From positions 859,561 to 892,122 of the forward strand of contig BJOX01000066.1 in the NCBI GenBank assembly GCA_009731375.1: a stretch of DNA of 32,562 bases, read 5' to 3'. A program made the translations under genes and the position numbers. The notes under the pieces are model-generated. The model ran no database searches, was not told where the DNA came from, and saw only the letters and a program-made list of their open reading frames with translations. Position 1 is the first letter of the stretch. The number at the start of each line of letters is the position of its first letter. This DNA is from Paulinella micropora (taxonomy: Eukaryota > Cercozoa > Imbricatea > Euglyphida). Below, piece after piece: positions 22,160 through 32,562 of this stretch.

Positions 22160-22219
22160 GTGGCCCGCTGGCTGTTTCGACTATTTGGCTGTATGCTTAT
22201 GAATGGATACGGAACAACG
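22160..22219 (+). CDS. Adenylate-forming enzyme, exon 5
   Basis: 60 nt, phase 0 to 0: VARWLFRLFGCMLMNGYGTT, ending ACAACG/GTCACG (donor 22220). NGYGTT (22202-22219) is the A5 motif; the catalytic Glu that follows the Thr is the first residue of exon 6. The acceptor is the last AG of a CTA array, so the pyrimidine tract is itself microsatellite. It joins exon 4 as RHE-VARWLFRLFGC, matching the helix before A5 in the family. Confidence 0.8.
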
Positions 22220-22763
<544 letters not shown>

Positions 22764-22773
22764 NNNNNNNNNN

Positions 22774-23420
<647 letters not shown>

Positions 23421-23497
23421 AACATGCGCAACTATATAGTGGATTCTAGACATGGCAATCTATCTAATCTATCTAATCTATCTATCTAATCTATCTA

Positions 23498-23594
<97 letters not shown>

Positions 23595-23603
23595 ATCTAT
23601 CTA

Positions 23604-23700
<97 letters not shown>

Positions 23701-23701
23701 G
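23421..23701. repeat. (CTAT)n / (CTAATCTAT)n microsatellite
   Basis: A 35-base spacer, then CTAT with CTAATCTAT units. The final TATCTAG serves as acceptor of the next exon copy. Confidence 0.9.
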
Positions 23702-23757
23702 GAAACAGGTGGGCTCTGTTCGAACGGCTCTGTCTCTGGCTCTCCAAAGCTGCTATT
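23702..23757 (+). pseudogene. 5'-half copy of exon 6
   Basis: After CTATCTAG the frame reads ETGGLCSNGSVSGSPKLLLL, then runs into ACATATAAATA and loses similarity. Against exon 6: TCT/TCG, TTA/CTA and CTT/CTG are synonymous; V/I, G/A and P/A are conservative. It has an acceptor but no donor. If it were an exon it would provide the catalytic Glu but not the DKPFPRGE half. Confidence 0.7.
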
Positions 23758-24009
23758 ACTTACATATAAATATATTATATATACATACATACATACATAC
23801 ATATTATATATATATATATACATGGAGAGAGAGCACAAATAAATACAAATAAAACAAACAGGGTGCTGCAAAAGCAAAATGCAAAACAAACATGGATGCC
23901 CAGATATATGTATGCACATGCAAATGCGAAATGCAAAACAAACATGGATGCCCACATATGTGTACGCACATGCAAATGCATGTATTAACTTCTACACATG
24001 GCATGGTAG
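23758..24009. repeat. Minisatellite with a roughly 65-base unit, plus (TACA)/(TA)n
   Basis: ATGCAAAACAAACATGGATG, CCCA, ATATGTATGCACATGCAAAT and similar are repeated at about 23876 and 23931. A more diverged version lies at 23300-23420 (AAACAAACATTGGTGC, ATGTATGCACCTGCAAATGC). The unit was therefore copied on both sides of the exon 6 5'-half copy. Confidence 0.7.
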
Positions 24010-24123
24010 GAAACAGGTGGGCTCTGTTCGAACGGCTCGATCTCTGCCTCTGCCAAGCTGCTACTACTGGATCGTGTGGATATGGGATACACCACCTCAG
24101 ACAAGCCCTTCCCCCGCGGCGAG
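24010..24123 (+). CDS. Adenylate-forming enzyme, exon 6
   Basis: 114 nt, phase 0 to 0, after CATGGTAG: ETGGLCSNGSISASAKLLLL then DRVDMGYTTSDKPFPRGE. The first residue is the Glu that completes the A5 motif YGTT-E. DRVDMGY.TSDKPFPRGE is the loop and strand found in carboxylic acid reductases and long-chain acyl-CoA synthetases (..lvDv.e.gY...DkP.PRGE). The donor GAG/GTTATC (24124) is weak. It is the only complete copy: a 5'-half copy lies at 23702 and a 3'-half copy at 24412. Confidence 0.85.
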
Positions 24124-24411
24124 GTTATCAAAATATAAATATAAACTTAAATAGAAATAGAAATAGAAATAGAAATAGAAACATACGCATAAATATCAAT
24201 ATAATGTAAATATAACGCATAAATATCAATATAATCTAAATATAGAGAGAAATATAAATGCAAAACATTTGCTTTATATTTATATTTATATTTATATTTT
24301 AAAAATCATATTAATATACATATAATGTAAATGTAAATATGAAACATGAATATAATATAAATGTAAGTATCAAATACAATTATAGATGTAATGTAAAATA
24401 TAAATGTATCT
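24124..24411. other. A-rich (AAATAT)/(AAATAG) sequence
   Basis: AT-rich AAATATAAATATAA and GAAATA units with no long open frame of normal composition. Nothing further seen. Confidence 0.7.
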
Positions 24412-24483
24412 CTGCTATTGCTTGCTGGATCGTGTGGGTATGGGATACACCACCTCAGACAAGCCCTTTCCCCGTGGCGAGGT
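24412..24483 (+). pseudogene. 3'-half copy of exon 6 with its donor
   Basis: GCTGGATCGTGTGGGTATGG, GATACACCACCTCAGACAAG and CCCTTTCCCCGTGGCGAG before GTTATG match exon 6 from about 24065. The frame reads LDRVGMGYTTSDKPFPRGE. Differences are GAT/GGT (D/G), TTC/TTT and CGC/CGT (both synonymous). The sequence before it (TCTCTGCTATTGCTT) is altered and has no AG acceptor in place. Confidence 0.7.
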
Positions 24484-24560
24484 TATGCGGCTCTCTCTCC
24501 CTCCCTCCCTCCCTCCCTCCCTCCCTCTCTCCCTCCCTCTCTCCCTCCCTCTCTCCCTTC

Positions 24561-24614
<54 letters not shown>

Positions 24615-24720
24615 CTTATAGAGACATACCTCATACCAACAACACGCGCGCATAGACAACTAACGTTAGCTTGGGTATGTCAGTAAGTAAATTTTAGTAA
24701 GTTTGTGAGTAAGCAAACAT
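24484..24720. repeat. (CCCT)n / (CT)n and short spacer
   Basis: CCCT and CT repeat to 24610, then about 110 bases of mixed sequence with no exon-like features. Confidence 0.85.
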
Positions 24721-24830
24721 ACATAAATATATGCATACTTAATACGGGCGTAATCCATATGTAGTACATGCATACATATATAGAAATATATATATATATA
24801 TGTACATATATATGTATATACATATATTTA

Positions 24831-24899
<69 letters not shown>

Positions 24900-25173
24900 T
24901 AAATATATATATATATATATATTATATATATGTATGTATGTATATATATATATATGCATTCATATATCCATACATACACACATGCATGCAAACATGTGCA
25001 CGCATACATACAGTTCACACATACATACAAGCATGCATACGTGCGTACACATTTTTCATAAAGTCTGCACACGCACAGATAAATAACGTCTGCGTGCACA
25101 TGTATGTATGTTTGTATGTACATATAAATATACATGTACATGCATACATACATGTATATATACACACACACAT

Positions 25174-25228
<55 letters not shown>

Positions 25229-25379
25229 ATGTATGTACGTACGTACGTACGTACGTATGTATGTATGTATGTATGTATGTATGTATGTATATGTATACAT
25301 ATTATGTATATATATATATAATATATGTATACATGTGTGTGCGTGTGTATGCATATGGATTTATGTACGTATGTGTGCA

Positions 25380-25410
<31 letters not shown>

Positions 25411-25470
25411 ACGTATGTGCGTACGCATCTATGTATGTATGTATGTACGTAGATATTCGTGTGTGTATGT
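24721..25470. repeat. TATA, (AAT)n, (CATA)n, (TATG)n and (GT)n mosaic
   Basis: Low-complexity mosaic of short repeats. A 150-base CATACATGCATG/TGCACACGC stretch (24960-25110) is less regular, but no splice-bounded open frame stands out. Confidence 0.85.
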
Positions 25471-25473
25471 TGG

Positions 25474-25712
25474 TACTGTCTCTGTCTCTCTCTCTCCTCT
25501 GTGTCTCTGTCTCTGTCTCTCTCTCTCCTCTGTGTCTCTGTCTCTCTCTCTCTCTCTCTCTCCTCTGTGTCTCTGTGTCTCTCTCTCTCTCCTCTGTGTC
25601 TCTCTCTCTCTCCTCTGTGTCTCTGTCTCTCTCTCTCTCTCTCTCTCCTCTGTGTCTCTGTCTCTCTCTCTCTCCTCTGTGTCTCTGTCTCTCTCTCTCT
25701 CTCTCCTCTGTG

Positions 25713-25775
<63 letters not shown>

Positions 25776-26107
25776 TCTCTCTCTCCTCTGTCTCTCTCTC
25801 TCTCTCCCTGTCTCTCTCTCTCTCTCTCTCCGTCTCTCTCTCTCTCTCTCTCCGTCTCTCTCTCTCTCTCGCTCTCTCTCTCCTCTGTCTCTCTCAGACA
25901 GAGAGGAGAGAGACAGAGGACAGAGACAGAGAGGAGAGAGACAGAGGACAGAGACAGAGAGAGAGAGACAGAGGACAGAGGAGAGAGAGAGACACAGAGG
26001 AGAGAGAGAGAGACAGAGACAGAGGAGAGAGACAGAGGAGAGAGACAGAGGAGAGAGACAGAGACAGAGGAGAGAGAGACAGAGACAGAGGAGAGAGACA
26101 GAGGAGA
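25474..26107. repeat. Giant imperfect inverted repeat of CTCTGT-type units
   Basis: 25474-25896 is built of CTCTCTCCTCTGTGTCTCTG and variants; 25897-26107 is built of GACAGAGGAGAGAGACAGAG, the reverse complement. The switch is at TCTCTCAGACAGAGAGG. More than 200 bases on each side could pair. Confidence 0.85.
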
Positions 26108-26405
26108 CACATGTAAGTAAGTAAGTAAGTAAGTCAGTGAGTAAGGAAGTAAGCAATAAGTAATTAAGTAAGTAAGTATGTAATGTATGTATGTATGTAT
26201 GTATGTATGTATGTATGTATGTATGTATGTATGTATTTATATATGTATTTATGTATACATGTGTACGCATGTATGGAATATGTGTTTATGTATGGGTATG
26301 TATGCATGCATGTATTTGTTTCCCCCCCCCCCCCCCCCCCCCCCCTCTTCTCTTTTTTTTTTTTTTTTTTTCCCCCCCCCCCCCCCCCCCCCCCTTTTTT
26401 TTTGT
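26108..26405. repeat. (AAGT)n, (TATG)n and alternating poly-C / poly-T
   Basis: AAGT units, then TATG units to 26260, a spacer, then C24, a T20 run, C24 and T9 with small interruptions (26322-26403). Confidence 0.9.
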
Positions 26406-26429
26406 GTGCTTGGATTTCGTTCTATCTAC

Positions 26430-26496
26430 TGTGCTTAGCCATGGCGTCGGTGACCACATGGCCACCGAAGCCAAGGGAGAGAAAGGGAGAGAATGC
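26430..26496 (-). CDS. Possible minus-strand gene, exon m4
   Basis: Minus strand after ATTCGTTACAG: one base, then HSLPFSPLASVAMWSPTPWL, ST, ending AGCACA/GTAGAT. It fits the two leftover bases of exon m3 to give an Arg codon. Its end is uncertain because GTG/GTCACC is an alternative donor. No family recognised. Confidence 0.25.
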
Positions 26497-26620
26497 CTGT
26501 AACGAATATTTGCAAACCATCGTCTAAGCAATTACCGCGAAAATGGCTGGGACATTTTGGCATGTCTTCTTGCGATTTAGGGGGGGTGGGGGGGGGATGG
26601 TGAATGGTTTATAGTTTCAC

Positions 26621-26658
26621 CTGGGCAAGTGGGTGACGCAGACGCCTCCCAGGAAGAT
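26621..26658 (-). CDS. Possible minus-strand gene, exon m3
   Basis: 38 nt on the minus strand between CATGTATTTTACAG and GTGAAA: IFLGGVCVTHLP and two bases of the next codon. Phase 0 at the start agrees with exon m2. The acceptor has a good pyrimidine tract and the donor is canonical. It is very short, so chance is possible. Confidence 0.3.
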
Positions 26659-26945
26659 CTGTAAAATACATGGGACCCAAAAGTGTAAAGAAATGCATGA
26701 ATGTCCTTCATTACTGCCGATTTCCCTGAAATTTAGGAATTGGTAAACTCTTGAATACATGGTTCATTTTCCGATAGCTCTAACCTTTTTTTGAATTTGA
26801 GGGGGCTTGGGGTGGACAACTCTGTCGCGATTGATTTATTGAATTCAATGAAAAATAAAACACGCCGTGCAAATGGAAACTTCGCGCATATTGCCGAGCC
26901 AATATTCAAGACATTTTGTAATTGGTTTAGTTTGACACTACATAC

Positions 26946-27006
26946 CTGATCGACGACGTACCATTGCTTCAAAAGAAGCTGACAGAGCGTGGTGGAGCCC
27001 CCTTCC
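26946..27006 (-). CDS. Possible minus-strand gene, exon m2
   Basis: 61 nt on the minus strand between GACTGTGTTCAG and GTATGT, a strong donor: one base, then EGGSTTLCQLLLKQWYVVDQ. The single first base completes the Arg codon left by exon m1. The sequence is not repeat-derived. No family recognised. Confidence 0.35.
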
Positions 27007-27389
27007 CTGAACACAGTCGAAAACCATCGCTAACAAAGTGCCGACTACTGCCCACAAAAGCAAATAATAAAGTGGCGACGATTACCAAAACAGTCTGCGG
27101 GACTGGACAAAAAGGGGAGGGAGAATGAAGGGGGGAGCGAGGAGGGCAGGCAACGGGAATATTGTCGTCACAGTCACGTACAGAGAGTTCTTTGTTTTGC
27201 CCACTTTTCTTCTTCTTCTTCTTCTTTCTTTCTGTTTCGTTTGTTTTCTTCTTTTCTTCTTCTTTTCTTCTTTTCTTCTTCCCTTCTTCTTTTCTTCTTC
27301 CTTTCTTCTTTGTTTCCTTTTCTTTTCTGTTTTTGAACATGGGTTTGGTTTTTTTTCTTACTCTTCATGTGTATTTTTCCAACTGCTAC
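27007..27389. other. Spacer with (CTT)n-rich tract
   Basis: 27007-27195 is mixed sequence and 27205-27330 is CTT/TTTC-rich. If the minus-strand gene is real this is its first intron. I see no plus-strand exon. Confidence 0.5.
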
Positions 27390-27499
27390 CTGGGCAGCTG
27401 CAGCACATGCACCTCCCCACCAGGCACCAGAAGAGAAGGAACGCTCACAGCGGGCGGCCCCTTGAAACCGCCGAAACGAAACCGCAGCCTGCCAGCCAT
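27390..27499 (-). CDS. Possible minus-strand gene, first exon m1
   Basis: On the minus strand an ATG at 27499 opens MAGRLRFRFGGFKGPPAVSV, PSLLVPGGEVHVLQLP and ends CTGCCCAG/GTAGCA with two bases of an Arg codon. The exon is G+C-rich and phase-compatible with m2. Against this, the plus strand of the same block ends AGCCAT/GTAAGT, a perfect donor, with an open frame LQHMHLPTRHQKRR after CTGGGCAG, so a plus-strand exon is an alternative. Neither protein matches a family I know. Confidence 0.35.
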
Positions 27500-27744
27500 G
27501 TAAGTCAGGACAAACATGGCAACAGCAATAACAACATTAATAGTAACAGTTATAGCAGCAGAAACAGCAATTATACTATTAACACGCATCATCCGGACAA
27601 ACATGGCAAAAGCATCAAACAGCAGCAGCAACAGCTATGGCAACGATGACAACATCAAGAACAACAACAACAACAACAACAAAAATAATAATAACAATGT
27701 TAATAATGATAATGATGATAATGATGGTGATGATAATAATGATA

Positions 27745-27775
<31 letters not shown>

Positions 27776-28000
27776 CAATAATAATAATAATAATAATAAT
27801 AATAGTAATAGTAATAATAATAATAATAATAATAATGATGATAACAATAATAATAATAATAAAATAATAAAAAAATAATAAAATAATAAAAAAATAATAA
27901 TAAAATAATAATTAAAATAATAATAAAAATAATAATAAAAATAATAATAAAAAATAATAATTAAAAAATAATAATTAAAAATAATAATAAATAATAATAA

Positions 28001-28046
<46 letters not shown>

Positions 28047-28068
28047 GTAATTGCAATAAAGATAACAT
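27500..28068. repeat. (AAC)n, (GCA)-type and (AAT)n / (AAAAT)n arrays
   Basis: ACAACA, AGCAGCAGCA, GATAAT and AAT units, running into a 10-N gap at 28069-28078. The phrase GGACAAACATGGCAA occurs twice (27509 and 27596). No coding support. Confidence 0.9.
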
Positions 28069-28078
28069 NNNNNNNNNN

Positions 28079-28361
<283 letters not shown>

Positions 28362-28422
28362 CATCTGTGATGGTGTTGTTTTGTGCATGAGCAGTGTTGG
28401 TAAGGCAACAGCGGGGGTCGAG
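28362..28422 (+). CDS. Weak candidate exon between exons 6 and 8 of the adenylation gene
   Basis: After a 280-base pyrimidine tract and CAG: one base, then [20 protein letters not shown], ending GTCGAG/GTACAA. The end phase (0) fits exon 8 at 31399, and VGKATAGVE followed by ATTDSDEF could stand for the family's GYyk.pe.Tae..d segment. The start phase (2) does not fit the end of exon 6 (phase 0), so either another exon is missing or this is not the right one. GTTG/GTAAGG at 28400 is an alternative donor. Confidence 0.3.
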
Positions 28423-28428
28423 GTACAA

Positions 28429-28523
<95 letters not shown>

Positions 28524-28532
28524 ATCTATCTA

Positions 28533-28599
<67 letters not shown>

Positions 28600-28600
28600 A
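28423..28600. repeat. (CTAT)n microsatellite
   Basis: CTAT repeat beginning nine bases after the candidate donor. Confidence 0.95.
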
Positions 28601-28745
28601 CCACAAAACTACGAAAACTTTCGCACCTTATTTCCGGTAAAATTTCCCCGAAAAAATTCTTTCGCTGGTATTTCTGGTGGATTCCCCGGAAAGTTTCGTT
28701 TTTTTTTTTTTTAAACAGATGTCTGCATGGACTTGACCACATCCA
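28601..28745. other. Mixed island, possibly a degraded inverted-repeat element
   Basis: TTTCCGGTAAAATTTCCCCG and GGATTCCCCGGAAAGTTTCG recall the AATTTCCGGTGAATG and AATTTCCCCGGGAAG parts of the MITE at 18457, and the ends (AAACTTTCG / CGAAAGTT-like) are weakly complementary. Similarity is too low to be sure. Confidence 0.3.
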
Positions 28746-29613
<868 letters not shown>

Positions 29614-29615
<2 letters not shown>

Positions 29616-29870
29616 GTCATCATTGTAGCTTGCGCAAGCTTACGGTGCTCAAAACACTTGGACTAACGGCTTCCTTTTCTTTCTCTTCTTCCTTATCCTC
29701 CCACTCCTCCATTCCTAGATTGCCTTTTTCTTCAACGTCCTTCCTCCTCTTCTTTTTCCAGAACACAGTCTACCCGTGATTCCCATCCCGGACACATGCA
29801 CAGTACACAAATTATTGTTTGATGTGAAACTGCGTTCCTTTGCAAGGACTACATTCCTTTGCGACATCTC

Positions 29871-29877
<7 letters not shown>
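29614..29877 (+). repeat. Dispersed repeat family A, copy 3 (plus orientation)
   Basis: This is nearly the exact reverse complement of 832-1089, over 28 kb away. After TTCTTTTTCCAG it is open for more than 30 codons ([36 protein letters not shown]) and ends GACATCTCATCTATC in (CTAT)n. Against copy 4 a TTG/CTG difference is synonymous. Whether this is a transposon or a duplicated intron-exon segment is open. Confidence 0.8.
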
Positions 29878-29925
<48 letters not shown>

Positions 29926-29940
29926 CCATCTATCTATCCC

Positions 29941-29996
<56 letters not shown>

Positions 29997-30013
29997 CTCT
30001 CTCTCTCTCTCTT

Positions 30014-30085
<72 letters not shown>

Positions 30086-30120
30086 CCTAATTTTCTTTTT
30101 ATCTATTTATCTATTTATCT
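29878..30120. repeat. (CTAT)n and (CT)n microsatellites
   Basis: CTAT arrays with a CTCTCT block at 29994-30012. No coding support. Confidence 0.95.
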
Positions 30121-30191
30121 GCTTGCATATTCATGCTGCATGCGTATGCGACCCCTCAGACAGACATCCGGACACACCTTTCATCATCATG

Positions 30192-30239
<48 letters not shown>

Positions 30240-30240
30240 G

Positions 30241-30273
<33 letters not shown>

Positions 30274-30360
30274 TTATCTATCTGTCTATCTATCTCTTCT
30301 GTTTATAGGCATGACCCCACAGACATACATCCAGACATACGTTCCCTCATCATGGCTTGC
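30121..30360. other. Two copies of a roughly 45-base island separated by (CTAT)n
   Basis: GCGACCCCTCAGACAGACAT (30148) and ATGACCCCACAGACATACAT (30310) begin two related blocks that both end near CATCATGA or CATCATGG. They follow CATGCTGCATGC and CTGTTTATAGGC respectively. This repeats the theme of islands copied either side of a microsatellite. I see no clear exon. Confidence 0.5.
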
Positions 30361-30423
30361 ATATATATTATATATATATATATATATAACGTATGGGTGT
30401 TACAAAGGTTCGATTTGGTTTTT

Positions 30424-30466
<43 letters not shown>

Positions 30467-30500
30467 GTATACATATATATATATATATATATATATCTAC

Positions 30501-30568
<68 letters not shown>

Positions 30569-30571
30569 TTT
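30361..30571. repeat. (TA)n, (CT)n and (CTAT)n
   Basis: Low-complexity stretch with a 40-base mixed spacer at 30390-30425. Confidence 0.9.
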
Positions 30572-30724
30572 TCTGCCTTTTTCTTCAACGTCTTCCTCTT
30601 CTTTTTTCCAGAACACAGTCTACCCGTGATTCCCATCCCGGACACATGCACAGTACACAAATTACTGTTTGATGTGAAACTGCGTTCCTTTGCAAGGACT
30701 ACATTCCTTGCGACATCTCATCTA
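30572..30724 (+). repeat. Dispersed repeat family A, copy 4 (3' part)
   Basis: Starts at GCCTTTTTCTTCAACGTC and matches 29718-29877 to the end GACATCTCATC. A one-base deletion near the end (TTCCTTGCG for TTCCTTTGCG) changes the frame after FL. The left edge is a (CTAT)n array. Confidence 0.8.
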
Positions 30725-30744
30725 TCTTATATCTATCTGTCTTA

Positions 30745-30817
<73 letters not shown>

Positions 30818-30834
30818 ATCTATCTATCTATCTA

Positions 30835-30882
<48 letters not shown>

Positions 30883-31160
30883 ATCCATCTATTTGTCCAT
30901 TTATCTATCTACTTGTCTATCTTTCTATTTATGTTTTGTCCTAAGTCATAAGTAAAAAATCACTGTTAACACAACAACAACAACAACAACAACAAAGAGA
31001 TAGATAGAGAGAGAGAGAGAGAGAAGGAGAGAGAGAGAAAGTTGCTGCGCAACTGGGTATATATGAAAATTTCAAAAGCCGCCCTTGCGAGCAAGGCACA
31101 CCAGATGGAGACAGGTTTTTGTGATGAACTATTCATCTGTCTATCTATCTATTGCCTTCC
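30725..31160. other. (CTAT)n, (ACA)n, (GA)n and a mixed island
   Basis: CTAT to 30935, a spacer with ACAACA and GAGA, then 31041-31135 mixed sequence (frame LRNWVYMKISKAALASKAHQ). The island is open but has no convincing donor before (CTAT)n begins. Not called as an exon. Confidence 0.4.
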
Positions 31161-31398
<238 letters not shown>

Positions 31399-31488
31399 GC
31401 GACAACAGATAGCGACGAATTCGTGGTGATTAAGTCGTTACGTTACTTTCGCACCGGCGACATAGGCGAAATGCGGCCCGGCGGCCAG
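31399..31488 (+). CDS. Adenylate-forming enzyme, exon 8 (A7 motif)
   Basis: 90 nt, phase 0 to 0: ATTDSDEFVVIKSLR then YFRTGDIGEMRPGGQ, ending GGCCAG/GTTTGT (donor 31489). YFRTGDIGE (31444-31470) is the A7 motif whose Asp binds the ribose of AMP, conserved across acyl-CoA synthetases and carboxylic acid reductases. It follows exon 6 in domain order, with about 20 residues between PRGE and ATTDS still unplaced. The acceptor (TGTGCAAG) is only moderate. Confidence 0.8.
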
Positions 31489-31612
31489 GTTTGTTAGAGG
31501 CTCATGTTTGGTGTATCTGGCATTTCTCGACGCGCGCTCTCTTCGATCAGATGAAAATTCTTGGTCGCGGGTGCCACTCTTACCTGAGAAAATAGGCTTT
31601 TGCTCCACTTAG

Positions 31613-31687
31613 TGCCACCCGACACCACAAAATTCTCATATCTCCGCCACCGGACTGTTTCTGGTAGACCCAGACGAGCTCTACGTG
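31613..31687 (+). CDS. Adenylate-forming enzyme, exon 9 (A8 region, probable)
   Basis: 75 nt in phase 0 after GCTCCACTTAG: CHPTPQNSHISATGLFLVDP, DELYV, ending TACGTG/GTAGGT (donor 31688; GTAG/GTAGCT four bases on is an alternative). GLFLVDPDELYV resembles the strand pair before the hinge in adenylation domains (..G.l.i.dr or ..deLyvvGR.kd). The following exon should start with VGR or GR and the hinge, but I found no such exon by 32562. The first ten residues are unusual for the family. Confidence 0.55.
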
Positions 31688-32225
31688 GTAGGTAGCTTAT
31701 TTTTTATCAGCCCTAAAAGGTGCTGGGAAAAGGGGCTTGGGGGTTTGAGGGCAGCGGGAATAGGAATTACCAGCCAGGGAGGGGGGGCAAACACGCACCC
31801 GGCACCGATACATCATGGTTTGCGGTGCGCAGGGGGGGTTGAGAACTCATATTAGCTTGCCATCAAGCCCAAGACTCGTCCTTGATGTTGACGTGGTTTT
31901 TTTGGAATTCAAGCAAACATTTGCGTCGGAGTGCCCTGAATTAGAATTTCTTCGATGTTGGCATTACCAGAAGGGGTTAGAAAGTGATATTTTGCAAACA
32001 CAAAGCTTGATGGGTCAGGGCAATGACGCACATACCGTTTCATGCTCCAGATTGCGTTAGCCTCTGTCCTGAACGCTCAAATGGTAATGTTCCCGGCCGC
32101 CAAAAATCGACCCTGCGCACCGATACATAACCAACGTCATGTTAGAATATATATCTATGCTTGTTCGTGTACATGGATGGTAAATGCGCTTACAAGCTGT
32201 AAACTGGCGAGAAGATAATTTTGCA
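31688..32225. other. Mixed sequence, probably intron
   Basis: 540 bases free of microsatellites. An open plus frame near 31860-32060 (LVLDVDVVFLEFKQTFASEC) lacks a family match and a clear splice frame. A G-rich stretch lies at 31720-31840. No gene is called. Confidence 0.5.
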
Positions 32226-32562
32226 GCTTTTCTTCTTTCTTTCTTCTTCTTCTTCTTCTTCTTCTTCTTCTTCTTCTTCTTCTTCTTCTTTCTTCTTCTT
32301 TCTTCTTCTTCTTCTTCTTCTTCTTCTTCTTCTTCTCCTTCTTCTTTTCTTCTTCTTTCTTCTTCTCCTTCTTCTTCTTCTTCTTCTTCTTCTTCTTCTT
32401 CTTCTTCTTTTTCTTCTTCTGCTTCTTCTTCTTCTTCTTCTTCTTCTTCTTCTTCTTCTTGTTCTTCTTCTTCTTCTTCTTCTTCTTCTTCTTCTTCTTC
32501 TTCTTCTTCTTCCTTCTTCTTCCTTCTTCTTCCTTCTTCTTCCTTCTTCTTCCTTCTTCTTC
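32226..32562. repeat. (CTT)n polypyrimidine array
   Basis: CTT repeat with TTTC and TCC variants to the window end, similar to 28079-28361. It could serve as the pyrimidine tract of the next exon. Confidence 0.95.

Noticed and set aside
27393-27500. Plus-strand exon ending in a perfect GTAAGT donor as the missing adenylation exon
   Set aside because: The peptide (LQHMHLPTRHQKRRNAHSGR..) does not resemble the expected GYY..e.T segment; noted as an alternative to the minus-strand exon.
30300-30356. Missing adenylation exon in the island MTPQTYIQTYV
   Set aside because: Its phase does not fit exon 6 or 8, the related block at 30148 has a stop, and similarity to MTPGYY is superficial.
31860-32060. 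Last exon encoding the hinge and C-terminal subdomain
   Set aside because: The frame LVLDVDVVFLEFKQTF lacks the expected GR.kD motif and suitable splice signals.

Overview
The window looks like nuclear DNA from a eukaryote with a large, repeat-laden genome. It has GT-AG introns with short exons. Most of the sequence is microsatellite: (CTAT)n/(GATA)n, (CATA)n, (TATATG)n, (CTT)n, (CTA)n, (CT)n and others. There are several dispersed repeat families, one tRNA-derived SINE and one small inverted-repeat transposon. No operon, Shine-Dalgarno site, CRISPR array or rRNA was seen. The taxon cannot be fixed from the sequence. A repeat-rich protist (alga, chromerid or coccidian relative) or an invertebrate would both fit. 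Twelve runs of N (about 10 to 810 bases) break the assembly, and exons may be hidden in them.

The main gene is on the plus strand from about 16.7 kb to at least 31.7 kb. It is an adenylate-forming enzyme (AMP-binding domain) resembling the adenylation domain of carboxylic acid reductases and long-chain acyl-CoA synthetases. Its exons are at 16729-17317, 18624-18706, 19727-20020, 20518-20560 or 21415-21457, 22160-22219, 24010-24123, 31399-31488 and 31613-31687. Intron phases agree between consecutive called exons, and the joined reading frame carries [15 protein letters not shown], a GAP turn, NGYGTT-E, DKPFPRGE and YFRTGDIGE in the expected order. The exon expected between 24123 and 31399 is only a weak candidate (28362-28422), and the C-terminal part lies beyond the window. 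Upstream, three exon-like islands (3521-3631, 4077-4135, 11100-11163) have compatible phases and may be 5' exons of this gene or part of another one.

The most unusual property is that most exons exist in several partial copies, each cut off where a microsatellite begins. There are eight 5'-end copies of exon 2 (17585-18416), two whole copies of exon 4, a 5'-half and a 3'-half copy of exon 6, five copies of the 3' end of exon 4077-4135, one of exon 11100-11163, and several of exon 3521-3631. A Cys-rich exon family at 7.0-9.9 kb has about seven copies whose differences fall mostly at third codon positions of one frame. Mobile elements interrupt these copies: a 163-bp palindromic element sits in the 3' splice site of exon 2 with a TCA target duplication that rebuilds the acceptor, and a tRNA-SINE splits one Cys-rich exon copy.

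Layout: 1-3.5 kb is microsatellites with two dispersed families (called A and B here) and broken copies of exon 3521-3631. 3.5-4.9 kb holds two candidate exons and their copies. 4.9-7.0 kb is a long hexanucleotide array. 7.0-9.9 kb is the Cys-rich exon cluster. 9.9-16.7 kb is microsatellites, gaps and one candidate exon. 16.7-24.5 kb is the core of the adenylation gene. 24.5-26.4 kb is microsatellites and a giant inverted repeat. 26.4-27.5 kb is a possible small minus-strand gene. 27.5-31.4 kb is microsatellites with more family A. 31.4-32.6 kb holds the last exons and a (CTT)n array.
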